From Arthrobacter sp. SX1312 (GTDB lineage: Bacteria; Actinomycetota; Actinomycetes; Actinomycetales; Micrococcaceae), in assembly GCF_002929295.1 (NCBI RefSeq), contig NZ_PJIM01000002.1:826191-890190 (forward strand): 64,000 bases of DNA, read 5' to 3'. The notes under the pieces were generated by a model, which saw only the letters and a program-made list of their open reading frames with translations, did not search any database and was not told the origin of the DNA. The translations under genes and the position numbers were made by a program. Each line of letters starts with the position of its first letter. The stretch's first letter is position 1. Below, piece by piece: positions 25,579 to 33,648 of this stretch.

Positions 25579-26967
25579 ATGAGTTGGCTCGACCGCGACC
25601 ACACCATCGCCAAACCCGGATTCAACCGCTGGTTGATCCCGCCCGCCGCGCTGGCCGTCCACCTGTGCATCGGCCAGGCGTACGCGACCAGTGTCTACAA
25701 GACCGCGCTGACGGCGCATTTCGACGCCACGCTGACGCAGATCGGCATCATCTTCTCGATCGCGATCGTGATGCTCGGCCTGTCGGCGGCGCTCCTCGGG
25801 ACCTGGGTGGACCGCAACGGGCCGCGCAAGGCCATGTTCACCTCGGCCGTCCTGTGGACCTCCGGCTTCCTGGTGGGAGCACTCGGCATCTTCACGAACC
25901 AGTTGTGGCTCGTCTATGTCGGGTACGGGTTCATCGGCGGCATCGGGCTGGGCATCGGGTACATCTCTCCCGTGTCCACGCTGATCAAGTGGTTCCCCGA
26001 CCGCCCGGGCCTCGCCACGGGTATGGCGATCATGGGCTTCGGCGGCGGCGCGCTCATCGCGAGCCCCCTGTCCACGCAGCTGCTCCGCATGTACGACCCG
26101 AACTCGGGTGCCGAGGGCTGGGTGGCCAGCGGCGACGCCGTCGGGAAGCTGTTCCTGACCCTCGCCGTCATCTACTTCGTCTACATGATGTTCGGCGCCT
26201 TCACCATCAAGGTGCCGGCCGAGGGTTGGAGGCCGGACGGCTTCGATCCCTCCCAGCTGAAGTCCAAGCCCCTCATCACCTCTGACAACGTCTCGGCGGC
26301 GAACGCCATCAAGACCCCCCAGTTCTGGCTCGTGTGGGTCGTCCTGTTCTGCAACGTCACGGCGGGTATCGGCATCCTGGAGCAGGCCTCCCCGATGATC
26401 CAGGACTTCTTCCGCGGCGCGGACGGAACGACGGCGGTCTCCGTCGCCGTCGCCGGTGGCTTCGTGGGCCTGCTGTCCATCGGCAACATGGGCGGTCGGT
26501 TCGGTTGGTCGACCCTGTCGGACCTCATCGGCCGCAAGCGCATCTACATGATCTACCTCGGCGTGGGCGCGGTGCTGTACCTGATCCTCGCCCTGGCCGG
26601 TTCCTCCACGACCCTCCTGTTCGTGGCGCTCGCCTTCGTGATCATCTCCTTCTACGGCGGCGGTTTCGCGACCGTGCCTGCCTACCTGCGGGACCTGTTC
26701 GGCACCTACCAGGTCGGGGCCATCCACGGCCGCCTGCTCACCGCGTGGTCCGCCGCAGGCATCGCCGGGCCCCTGATCGTGAACTCCTTCCTCGATGCCC
26801 AGGGCACCCCGGGCGAACTCACCGCAGGCGCCTACCAGCCCGCCCTGCTCACCATGGTGGCCCTGCTGGTCGTGGGATTCATCGCCAACCTGCTCGTCAA
26901 GCCAGTGAACGCCCGCTTCCACGAACCCGTCCGGAATGCGCCACGAGAATTTGCAAAGGAGGCCTGA
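25579..26967 (+). CDS. OFA-family (oxalate/formate antiporter-like) MFS transporter
   Basis: A 462-residue MFS protein with 12 predicted helices. The OFA signature region is visible in HLCIGQAYATSVYKTALTAHF (TM1), YGFIGGIGLGIGYISPVSTLIKWFPDRPGLATG (TM4-5) and GGRFGWSTLSDLIGRKRIY (motif A between TM8 and TM9). The prototype exchanges oxalate and formate; most family members carry other monocarboxylates, so the substrate is open. I chose the ATG at 25579, preceded by GAGAGG. It is followed one base after its stop by a 34-residue gene, the known small partner of this carrier type. Confidence 0.9.
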   Translation: MSWLDRDHTIAKPGFNRWLIPPAALAVHLCIGQAYATSVYKTALTAHFDATLTQIGIIFSIAIVMLGLSAALLGTWVDRNGPRKAMFTSAVLWTSGFLVGALGIFTNQLWLVYVGYGFIGGIGLGIGYISPVSTLIKWFPDRPGLATGMAIMGFGGGALIASPLSTQLLRMYDPNSGAEGWVASGDAVGKLFLTLAVIYFVYMMFGAFTIKVPAEGWRPDGFDPSQLKSKPLITSDNVSAANAIKTPQFWLVWVVLFCNVTAGIGILEQASPMIQDFFRGADGTTAVSVAVAGGFVGLLSIGNMGGRFGWSTLSDLIGRKRIYMIYLGVGAVLYLILALAGSSTTLLFVALAFVIISFYGGGFATVPAYLRDLFGTYQVGAIHGRLLTAWSAAGIAGPLIVNSFLDAQGTPGELTAGAYQPALLTMVALLVVGFIANLLVKPVNARFHEPVRNAPREFAKEA

Positions 26968-26968
26968 C

Positions 26969-27073
26969 ATGGCCGGAGCACGAATCGCCGCCGTCTGGGC
27001 CCTCGTCGGGGTCCCCCTGGTCTACGGGATCTTCCAGACCCTCACCCGCGCCGCAGCGCTCTTCGGCGGCTGA
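26969..27073 (+). CDS. MFS transporter small subunit (34 residues)
   Basis: A tiny ORF of 34 residues beginning MAGARIAAVWALVGVP and ending RAAALFGG. It has a single hydrophobic helix with the VGVPLVYG kink and an aromatic-QTLTRA end, the form of the short proteins encoded directly after OFA-type carriers. AGGAGG lies nine bases before its ATG and overlaps the end of the carrier gene, so expression is coupled. It likely sits in the membrane as an accessory helix of the carrier. Confidence 0.85.
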   Translation: MAGARIAAVWALVGVPLVYGIFQTLTRAAALFGG

Positions 27074-27096
27074 TCGGGCAGGTCCACCTGTCGGAG

Positions 27097-27135
27097 AGGC
27101 CCGAGTTCCTGATGATCCGTCAGTAGCTCGGGCCT
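27097..27135 (+). terminator. Terminator hairpin after the OFA operon
   Basis: AGGCCCGAG at 27097-27105 pairs with CTCGGGCCT at 27127-27135. An inner CTGA/TCAG pairing shortens the loop. It lies 24 bases after the small-subunit stop and is followed by CTCGGGTTTTCC, a weak U-run. A convincing intrinsic terminator. Confidence 0.75.
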
Positions 27136-27480
27136 CCTGCTCGGGTTTTCCTTCCTGAAAGAGACCGTCGGCTCCATCCCGCGAACGCCCCCCTCTTCGG
27201 AGCTGCGCCACTCCACGATGATGTGGAACCGACACTGCCGATCCGCTAGAGCCTGCGAGTGGGTAGTTCACGTAGGCACTCCCTATGAGTAAGTAGCATC
27301 GGAGCCATTTGCTAAGTAGCTCCCTTTTCTCCTTGCGTAGGTACCTCTCTGGTGCCCCCTATCGATGCGTCCTTAGATGACAGGCACGGCACTCGATGAG
27401 TTGGGCAGGACTAGATGGTCACCTTGGATCTGGTAAAGAGGGCAGGCGCCTCCGGCGACCCTGTGGCGGAGTGCGGCGAC
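27136..27480. promoter_or_regulatory. Long AT-richer region upstream of the SARP gene with phased GTAG repeats
   Basis: No gene is seen in this 345-base stretch. From 27263 to 27340 the base composition drops in GC, and GTAG occurs at 27272, 27293, 27316 and 27337, with start distances 21, 23 and 21. TAAGTAGC is repeated exactly at 27290 and 27313. SARP regulators bind directly repeated short motifs spaced by whole helical turns, so this may be a self-binding region. This is inference from spacing. Confidence 0.35.
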
Positions 27481-28761
27481 ATGGCGCGGATGAACATCTC
27501 TGTGCTGGGACCGCTCACCGTGCACCGGGGGGACACCGAACTCGGCGCCGGTGATCTCGGTGGACCCAAACCCCGTCAGGTGCTGGAGATCCTCCTCCTC
27601 AACTTCGGCTCGGCCGTGTCCAAGACCCGGATCATCGATCTGCTGTGGAACGACAAGCATCCCGCCGTGGCCCTGCCCACGCTCGAGAGCTACGTCAGCG
27701 TCCTGCGGCGCAGCCTCCAGCCGGGCGCCGGTAGGATCGGCCCGTTGCGCACGGTCACCGGCGGATACGTGGTGGACCGGTCGCTGGTCGACCTCGATCT
27801 GGCACGGTTCGAAGGTCTCACGCGGCGGGCCGAGGCTGCTGCGCCGCGTGCTGCACTGGCGTTGCTGAGCGAGGCGCTCGACCTGGCGTCTGCTCCGCTG
27901 TTCGGTGACGAGGTGTTGCCGGCCTGGGCTGACGAGGAGCGGACCCTCCACGCGGAGCGCGTACGCCTCGCCCGGGTCCTGGCCGCAGAAGCTGCGATCC
28001 TGTCGGGCGAGGTGGGCAGGGCCATCACATGGGGTGAGGTGGCGGTCCGGGAAGATCCCCTCAACGAGCGGGCGTGGACGGCCCTGATCCTGGGACTCGA
28101 GGGCAAGGGAGAGAGCACTGCGGCGCTGCGGGCCTTCGATCGCTGCCGCAGGGTCATGGACGAGGAGCTGGGGTGCGCTCCGAGTGCGCTGCTCAGGGAG
28201 GCACACGCCAGATTGCTGGCGACGACTGCTCCGCTCGTCGAGGTGAGGTTTCGAGACCTGACGACGCCGATGGTTCGGAATCGGCCCTTCGAATCGCCCG
28301 CACCCCCACAGGACAGGGAGCGGATGAGTGTTCTGATCGTCGATGACCACACCATGTTCTCGGACCTGCTGGCCGGGGCGTTGGACCGGGAACCGGATTT
28401 CAGGAGTGTCGGCGTGGGGACGACGGTGGTCGACGCGGTCGAGATGTTCAAGGCCGTGCGACCCGACGTCGTCGTCATGGATCTGTATCTCGCCGACGGA
28501 TCAGGACTCAACGCCGCCGAGCAGATACTCTCGGAAGTGCCCGAGGCGCGGATCGTCATGCTGACGGGCCGCCCGTCCCAGGAAGCACTCCGTGAAGCAG
28601 CCCGCCTGGGAATCTGTGGTTTCCTCCCGAAGGACGGTGCTCTCGGGATCATGCTGGACACGCTGAGGCACGCGCACCCGGGGAACATGATCGTGCACCC
28701 ATCGCTGGTGGCGAGGCTCGGCAGTACCGTCGGTCCCTCACCGGATCCCGTCAGGATCTGA
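27481..28761 (+). CDS. AfsR/SARP-family regulator fused to a C-terminal receiver domain
   Basis: A 426-residue protein. Residues about 4-95 form the OmpR-like winged helix of SARPs (ISVLGPLTVHRGDTELGAGD, KPRQVLEILLLNFG, ESYVSVLRRSLQPG). Residues about 100-245 are the bacterial transcriptional activation domain (AAPRAALALLSEALDL, RAFDRCRRVMDEELGCAPS). Residues 282-405 are a complete NarL-type receiver: acidic pair Asp288/Asp289 in LIVDDHTMF, phospho-acceptor Asp334 in VVMDLYLADGSGLN, switch Thr in MLTGRPS and Lys384 in FLPKDG. No LuxR helix-turn-helix follows; the SARP domain evidently supplies DNA binding. The start is chosen at the ATG at 27481 where the domain begins. A kinase fragment follows 15 bases downstream. 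Confidence 0.85.
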   Translation: MARMNISVLGPLTVHRGDTELGAGDLGGPKPRQVLEILLLNFGSAVSKTRIIDLLWNDKHPAVALPTLESYVSVLRRSLQPGAGRIGPLRTVTGGYVVDRSLVDLDLARFEGLTRRAEAAAPRAALALLSEALDLASAPLFGDEVLPAWADEERTLHAERVRLARVLAAEAAILSGEVGRAITWGEVAVREDPLNERAWTALILGLEGKGESTAALRAFDRCRRVMDEELGCAPSALLREAHARLLATTAPLVEVRFRDLTTPMVRNRPFESPAPPQDRERMSVLIVDDHTMFSDLLAGALDREPDFRSVGVGTTVVDAVEMFKAVRPDVVVMDLYLADGSGLNAAEQILSEVPEARIVMLTGRPSQEALREAARLGICGFLPKDGALGIMLDTLRHAHPGNMIVHPSLVARLGSTVGPSPDPVRI

Positions 28762-28776
28762 GCAGAGGTATCCGCC

Positions 28777-29654
28777 GTGCACGGGCCACGACCAGGCAGA
28801 ACGATCGACGTCGCTCCCCGGGAAGCCACGGAACGACGCGAAGTCCGGACAGCCGTCCTGCAATTCCTCGGGGTGGGTTCCCTTGTCCTCCTGCTGGTGG
28901 CAAGCCCTGTCGTGCTCTGGGTGCGGGCGGAGGCCGAGCGGCATGCCCTGATGAATGCGCGGGACATCACCCAACGGGTGGCCGACAACGTGGTCGGGCC
29001 GCTGATCACGGAGGAGCTCCTCGGCGGCGATGCCGCTACACTTCACTTGCTCGACCAGAGCGTCGCGCCCTGGTTGAACAGCGGCAACATGTCGAGGATC
29101 AAGGTGTGGGACGAGAACGGCCGCGTGGTCTACTCGGACGCGGGATCGCTCATCGGTCAGGAGTTCGACCCGGGGGGCTGAAGGCCGCTCTTCTGCGACT
29201 GGGGGCACTCCTCGTGGACCGCGGAATCTCCTTCGTCGTCGAGATGCCCGACGACATCGTCCTGGATCGGGACCGGGCCGTTCTGGTCCATCGAGTTGCG
29301 CGTGAGGCCCTGGTCAACGCGACCAAGCACTCCTCGGCGCAGTCGGTCGAGGTGAGAGTTCGGCAGTCCGGCATGCGGACGCGGATCACGGTGTCGGACG
29401 ACGGCGTCGGTTTCGACACGACGGAGCCCCGGCCCGATGGCCATTTCGGGTTGAGGATCCTTGCGGACACTGTTCGGCAGGCCGGCGGTTCCCTCCACAT
29501 CAGTTCCGCACCGGGGCATGGAACCTCGGTCGCGGCAACGTTCGGAGAGTCCACTCCTGCCATCCGACCGACCGCCAGGAGCGCCTCGGAACCCTTGGCT
29601 CCCGGGCAAGGGCGCGACCAAGGGGCGGAAGCGCCGGACCACCCGGGTCGATGA
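28777..29654 (+). pseudogene. Sensor histidine kinase with internal deletion and frameshift
   Basis: The first 134 residues (GTG start, GCAGAGG upstream) give a transmembrane helix near residues 30-50 and the beginning of an extracytoplasmic sensor (IKVWDENGRVVYSDAGSLIG) and stop at TGA 29179. From 29178 another frame reads a histidine-kinase ATPase domain: N-box REALVNATKHSSA, G1 DDGVGFD, G2 GHFGLRIL, ending ISSAPGHGTSVAATF. The rest of the sensor, the second membrane helix and the HisKA_3 domain with its phosphorylated His are absent. The join falls at a run of six G. Intact relatives are far longer, so this is a decayed gene, probably the former partner of the SARP-receiver protein. Confidence 0.8.
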
Positions 29655-29760
29655 CGCGATCGCTCCTTACCGATCCGTCTGGCGCAGTTCCCGAAGTGTT
29701 CCGGCTTCGCCCCCGTCGTGCACGCCTGGTCTACGGTGGAGGGGACCCTCGGGAGGACAG
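29655..29760. promoter_or_regulatory. Gap before the metallo-hydrolase gene
   Basis: This 106-base stretch holds no gene. CTACGG near 29733 and GGGAGGAC directly before the ATG at 29761 suggest a promoter -10 and the ribosome-binding site of the next gene. Confidence 0.35.
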
Positions 29761-30759
29761 ATGCACGCCACCAGCACGCAGCAGGTCGAAGCCCTCGCAC
29801 GTGGAGAGCTCCCGCCGCTGGAGCAGGTGCGCGACGACGTCTGGTGCCTCGCGCAGCCCATGCCGGGTGGGCACCTCGCCTACTCCCTCACGTACCTGCT
29901 GCGGGGCGCGGACGCCGGTGTCCACGTCGTCGATCCCGGGTGGGACTCCGACGCGAACTGGGACCGGTTGACGGCGGCGCTCGCGGCGGTCGCGCCGGAC
30001 GGAGCGGTCACCGGGATCACCGGGACGCACCTGCATCCCGACCACGTGGGCATGGCCGCGCGGCTGCGGCGGGCCTCGGGCGCACCCCTGGCGATGCACG
30101 GCGTGGAGCGTGCCGCCCTCGAGCGGCACCACACCCGTCTGCTCGATCCCGACGAGGTGACCGCGCGCCTCGACGGGTGGGATGTTCCGCGGGAACGCCG
30201 GGACGAGCTGGCCCGATTCGTGGACCGCTCGCCCGCGGGGCTCGGGCCGGCCGTGGACCGTACCCTGACCGACGGCGACGTCCTGCCCGTTCCCGGCTTC
30301 CGGACGGTGGTGATGGGCACGCCCGGCCACACGGGCGGCCACATCTGCCTGCGCGACGACGACCGCGGGCTCCTCTATACGGGCGACCACGTGCTGCCCA
30401 CCGTGTTCGCCGGGGTGGGGCTCGGGGGCGCGACGCCGTCGAACCCCGTGGCCGATTACGTGGCGTCGATCGACAGCGTGCGCCGCTACGGACACTACGA
30501 GGCGCTCCCCGGGCACGGCCACCGGTTCACGGGGCTGGGCGAGCGGGCGGAGGAGAGCGCCGACCATCAGCTGAAGCGCGCACGGGAGGTGGAGGTGGTC
30601 CTCGAGACCCTGGGGGAGCCCACCGTCTGGGACCTCGCGTCGCGCCTGACCTGGACCGCGGGTTGGGAAGGGCTGCAGGGTTTCCAGCTGCTGTCCGCGC
30701 TCTCCCAGACGGAGATGCACCGGGACTTCGTCAGGGCGGGGACGAGGCCCGCGCCCTGA
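29761..30759 (+). CDS. MBL-fold metallo-hydrolase
   Basis: A 332-residue metallo-beta-lactamase-fold hydrolase. The metal-binding motif is THLHPDHVG near residue 87, with the further ligands in VMGTPGHTGGH, LLYTGDHVL and LPGHGHRF. The C-terminal part (RAREVEVVLETLGEPTVWDLASRLTW) is a winged-helix-like domain as in LACTB2-type hydrolases. Substrate unknown; hydrolysis of a thioester, lactone or nucleic acid phosphoester is possible in this fold. The ATG at 29761 follows GGGAGGAC. It may share a transcript with the MarR gene 60 bases downstream. Confidence 0.9.
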   Translation: MHATSTQQVEALARGELPPLEQVRDDVWCLAQPMPGGHLAYSLTYLLRGADAGVHVVDPGWDSDANWDRLTAALAAVAPDGAVTGITGTHLHPDHVGMAARLRRASGAPLAMHGVERAALERHHTRLLDPDEVTARLDGWDVPRERRDELARFVDRSPAGLGPAVDRTLTDGDVLPVPGFRTVVMGTPGHTGGHICLRDDDRGLLYTGDHVLPTVFAGVGLGGATPSNPVADYVASIDSVRRYGHYEALPGHGHRFTGLGERAEESADHQLKRAREVEVVLETLGEPTVWDLASRLTWTAGWEGLQGFQLLSALSQTEMHRDFVRAGTRPAP

Positions 30760-30821
30760 AATCTTCGGATTGTTCGCCGTAACCCCTCCCCGGCCGGGCC
30801 GCTCGTCTATACGCTTCGGGA

Positions 30822-31295
30822 ATGGAGACAGCAACGGCGGCCGGTGACGTCGAATTCGATCACGCCATCGAGGTGCTCGAGGAACAGACCAGCGTGCTGT
30901 GGCGCAGGGAACGGACCACCTCGCACGCGCTGGCGAAGCACGTGCATCCGGACATGGAGCCGGCCGCCTACGGCATCCTGACGCTCCTGCAGCGGGAAGG
31001 GTCCCTCAGGGCGACGGACATCGCCCTGAGCATCGGAGTGGGCAAGCCCTCGGTGAGCCGGCAGCTCGCCGGGCTCGAGCGGCTGGGGCTCGTCAACCGC
31101 CAGCTGGACCCGCACGACGCCCGCTCCCAGCGCGTAGTCCTGACCCCGCTCGGGCAGCAGCAGCTCGCCGCCGCGCAGAGCGGCCGACGCACGGCCTTCA
31201 CGGCCCTCATGCGCAGCTGGAAGCCGGAGGACGTGGAGGCGCTCGGCACGCTGATCGCCCGTCTCAACAGCACCTACACGAAGGACACCTGGTAG
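30822..31295 (+). CDS. MarR-family transcriptional regulator
   Basis: A 157-residue regulator with the MarR winged helix at about residues 45-115: EPAAYGILTLLQREGSLRATDIALSI, then GKPSVSRQLAGLERLGLVNRQ and wing DPHDARSQRVVLTPLG. The ends form the dimerisation helices. A target cannot be assigned; neighbours are the metallo-hydrolase upstream and malQ downstream, both read in the same direction. Confidence 0.9.
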   Translation: METATAAGDVEFDHAIEVLEEQTSVLWRRERTTSHALAKHVHPDMEPAAYGILTLLQREGSLRATDIALSIGVGKPSVSRQLAGLERLGLVNRQLDPHDARSQRVVLTPLGQQQLAAAQSGRRTAFTALMRSWKPEDVEALGTLIARLNSTYTKDTW

Positions 31296-31406
31296 CCCCT
31301 CCCTGCACCGGCGGTGCGGGGAGGCGGGGGTCCCGGAGCCCGTCAAATGCGGGGCGTGCTGCGGGAACGGATGCACAGCCTGCTGATGGCCGCCTAGATT
31401 GGAGCC

Positions 31407-33593
31407 ATGGCCGATACGACGCAGCACGACGACGCACGCCCGCGGAACCCGTCCCCCCTCGCCCGGCTCGCCGAGGCGCACCGGGTGGGCACCACCTTCA
31501 AGGGGTGGGACGGCGAGCCCGCGCAGGTGACCCCGGAGACGCTCGTGGCGGTCCTCGCGGCGCTCGGGGTGGATGCCTCCTCCGATACCGCCATCGCGCA
31601 GGCCCTCGCCGACACCGCGGCCGCTCCCTGGCGCTCAATCCTGCCCGCCGTCGTCGTCGTGCGCCAGAGCGACGCCGACCCCGTGCCCCTCCACGTGCCG
31701 GTCGGTGCGACGGTGGAGTTCTGGGCCGTGGACGAGGACGGCGTCCGCCACGAGGGGACCGTCGGTGCGGCCGGGCAGGCCCGGACCGTCGACGGCCAGG
31801 ACCTCGAGCGGCGCGACGGCACGCTGCCGGACGCCGTCCCGCTCGGCTGGCACACGCTGCACGCCAGCGTGGACGGGCAGGAGAGTACCTGCGCCTTCGT
31901 CGTCACGCCGGACCGGCTGAGCACGACGGCGGCGCTCGCCGACCACCGCAGCTGGGGACTGATGGCCCAGCTGTACTCGGTCCGATCCACCGACTCCTGG
32001 GGCATCGGCGACCTCGCGGACCTCGGCCGGATCGCGCAGGCGGCCGCGCAGCACCAGGGCGACTTCGTGCTGGTGAACCCCCTGCACGCCGCCGAGCCGG
32101 TACCGCCGGTGGAACCCTCGCCCTACCTGCCGACCACGCGCCGGTACTTCCACCCCCTGTACCTGCGCATCGAGGACATTCCCGAATACGCGAGGCTCGA
32201 CGCCCCCGCGCGGCAGCGCATCGAGGGCCTGGCCGCGGGCTTCTCCGCCGCGAATACGGCCACCGAACTGCTCGACCGGGACACCTCGTACGCCGCGAAG
32301 CTGGAGGCCCTCGAGCTGGTCTTCGCCGTCGAACGCCCCGCGCAGCGCCGGCAGGACTTCGAAGCCTACTGCGCCCGGCAGGGCCGGGGGCTGGCCGACT
32401 TCGCCCTGTGGTCGGCGCTCGCCGAGGCGTATCCGCCGGACGCCCCGGAATGGCAGACCGTCGGACGCCCCGACTCGCCCGGAGCCCGCGCGTTCGCCGA
32501 GCGCCATGCGGCGCGGATCGAGTTCCACGCGTGGCTGCAGTGGCTGCTCGACGAGCAGTTGCAGGAAGCCCAGCTGGAGGCGACCGACGCCGGCATGTCC
32601 ATCGGCGTGGTGCATGACCTCGCCGTCGGCGTCCACCCCAGCGGGGCGGATGCGTGGGCGCTGCAGGACGTGCTCGCCCCCGGGATCAGCGTCGGCGCAC
32701 CACCGGATATGTTCAACCAGCTCGGCCAGGACTGGAGCCAGCCGCCGTGGCACCCCGAGCGCCTGGCCGCCTCCGGCTACACGGCGTTCCGCGACATGCT
32801 CCGCAACATCCTGCGGCATGCCGGCGGTATCCGGGTGGACCACATCCTCGGCCTGTTCCGGCTGTGGTGGATCCCGCAGGGCGAGGCGCCCGGCGCGGGA
32901 GCCTACGTGTACTACGACCATCGGGCGCTGATCGGCATCCTCGCCCTCGAGGCGGAACGGGCCGGTGCGATCGTGGTCGGGGAGGATCTCGGGGTCTTCG
33001 AACCAGGCGTCCAGGAGTACCTGGCCGAGCGCGGCATCCTCGGCACCTCGATCCTGTGGTTCGAGCAGGACGCCGACGGTCCCCTTCCCCCCGAGGCCTA
33101 CCGCCAGGGCTGCCTGACGACGGTGACCGTGCACGACCTCCCTCCGAGCGCAGGGTACCTGGCGGGCGAGCACGTGGCGCTGCGCGAACGGCTCGGCCTG
33201 CTCAGCCGGCCCGTCGCGGAGGAGCAGGCCGAGGACCGCGCCGTCCAGGAGAAGTTCCTGGACCTCCTCCGGGAGCGGCATCTCCTCGCGGACGGCCCCG
33301 TCGGGGTCCCGGAGACCGTCGAGGCCCTGCACGCCTTCATCGCGCAGACGCCGTCCATCCTGCTGGGCGTGGCACTCGCCGACGCCGTCGGGGAACGGCG
33401 CACGCAGAACCAGCCGGGCACCAGCGACGAGTACCCCAACTGGCGGATTCCCCTCGCCGACGCCGATGGCAGGGCCGTCCTCGTCGAGGACCTCGCCGCG
33501 AACGGTCGCTTCTCGTCCCTCGTGGCGTCGCTGGGGCTACCCGTCGACGGCGGAGCGCGCGGAGCCGGCGGACACCCCGGGCCCGCCGACTGA
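31407..33593 (+). CDS. malQ: 4-alpha-glucanotransferase (amylomaltase)
   Basis: A 728-residue GH77 enzyme. An N-terminal beta-sandwich (about residues 1-170) precedes the barrel, which starts at SWGLMAQLYSVRSTDSWGIGDLADL. The nucleophile Asp lies in GGIRVDHILGLFRLWWIPQG, the acid/base Glu in IVVGEDLGVFEPGVQEYLA and the third carboxylate in VTVHDLPPSAGYLAGEH. It transfers maltodextrin segments between alpha-1,4-glucans, releasing glucose, in the cytoplasm. Length is typical for actinobacterial MalQ. It may act together with the GH13 enzyme at 3428. The gene stands alone; a GGAGCC sequence lies just before the ATG. Confidence 0.95.
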   Translation: MADTTQHDDARPRNPSPLARLAEAHRVGTTFKGWDGEPAQVTPETLVAVLAALGVDASSDTAIAQALADTAAAPWRSILPAVVVVRQSDADPVPLHVPVGATVEFWAVDEDGVRHEGTVGAAGQARTVDGQDLERRDGTLPDAVPLGWHTLHASVDGQESTCAFVVTPDRLSTTAALADHRSWGLMAQLYSVRSTDSWGIGDLADLGRIAQAAAQHQGDFVLVNPLHAAEPVPPVEPSPYLPTTRRYFHPLYLRIEDIPEYARLDAPARQRIEGLAAGFSAANTATELLDRDTSYAAKLEALELVFAVERPAQRRQDFEAYCARQGRGLADFALWSALAEAYPPDAPEWQTVGRPDSPGARAFAERHAARIEFHAWLQWLLDEQLQEAQLEATDAGMSIGVVHDLAVGVHPSGADAWALQDVLAPGISVGAPPDMFNQLGQDWSQPPWHPERLAASGYTAFRDMLRNILRHAGGIRVDHILGLFRLWWIPQGEAPGAGAYVYYDHRALIGILALEAERAGAIVVGEDLGVFEPGVQEYLAERGILGTSILWFEQDADGPLPPEAYRQGCLTTVTVHDLPPSAGYLAGEHVALRERLGLLSRPVAEEQAEDRAVQEKFLDLLRERHLLADGPVGVPETVEALHAFIAQTPSILLGVALADAVGERRTQNQPGTSDEYPNWRIPLADADGRAVLVEDLAANGRFSSLVASLGLPVDGGARGAGGHPGPAD

Positions 33594-33648
33594 GCGCAAG
33601 CGGAAACTCCGGGGACGGCGGAGCCGCGCGGCGTGGTCGGATGGAGGA

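Noticed and set aside
28777-29654. Kinase fragments as a sequencing frameshift only
   Set aside because: A one-base error at the G-run would rejoin the frames, but the sensor end, second helix and phosphorylated-His domain would still be missing, so a true deletion must also have happened.
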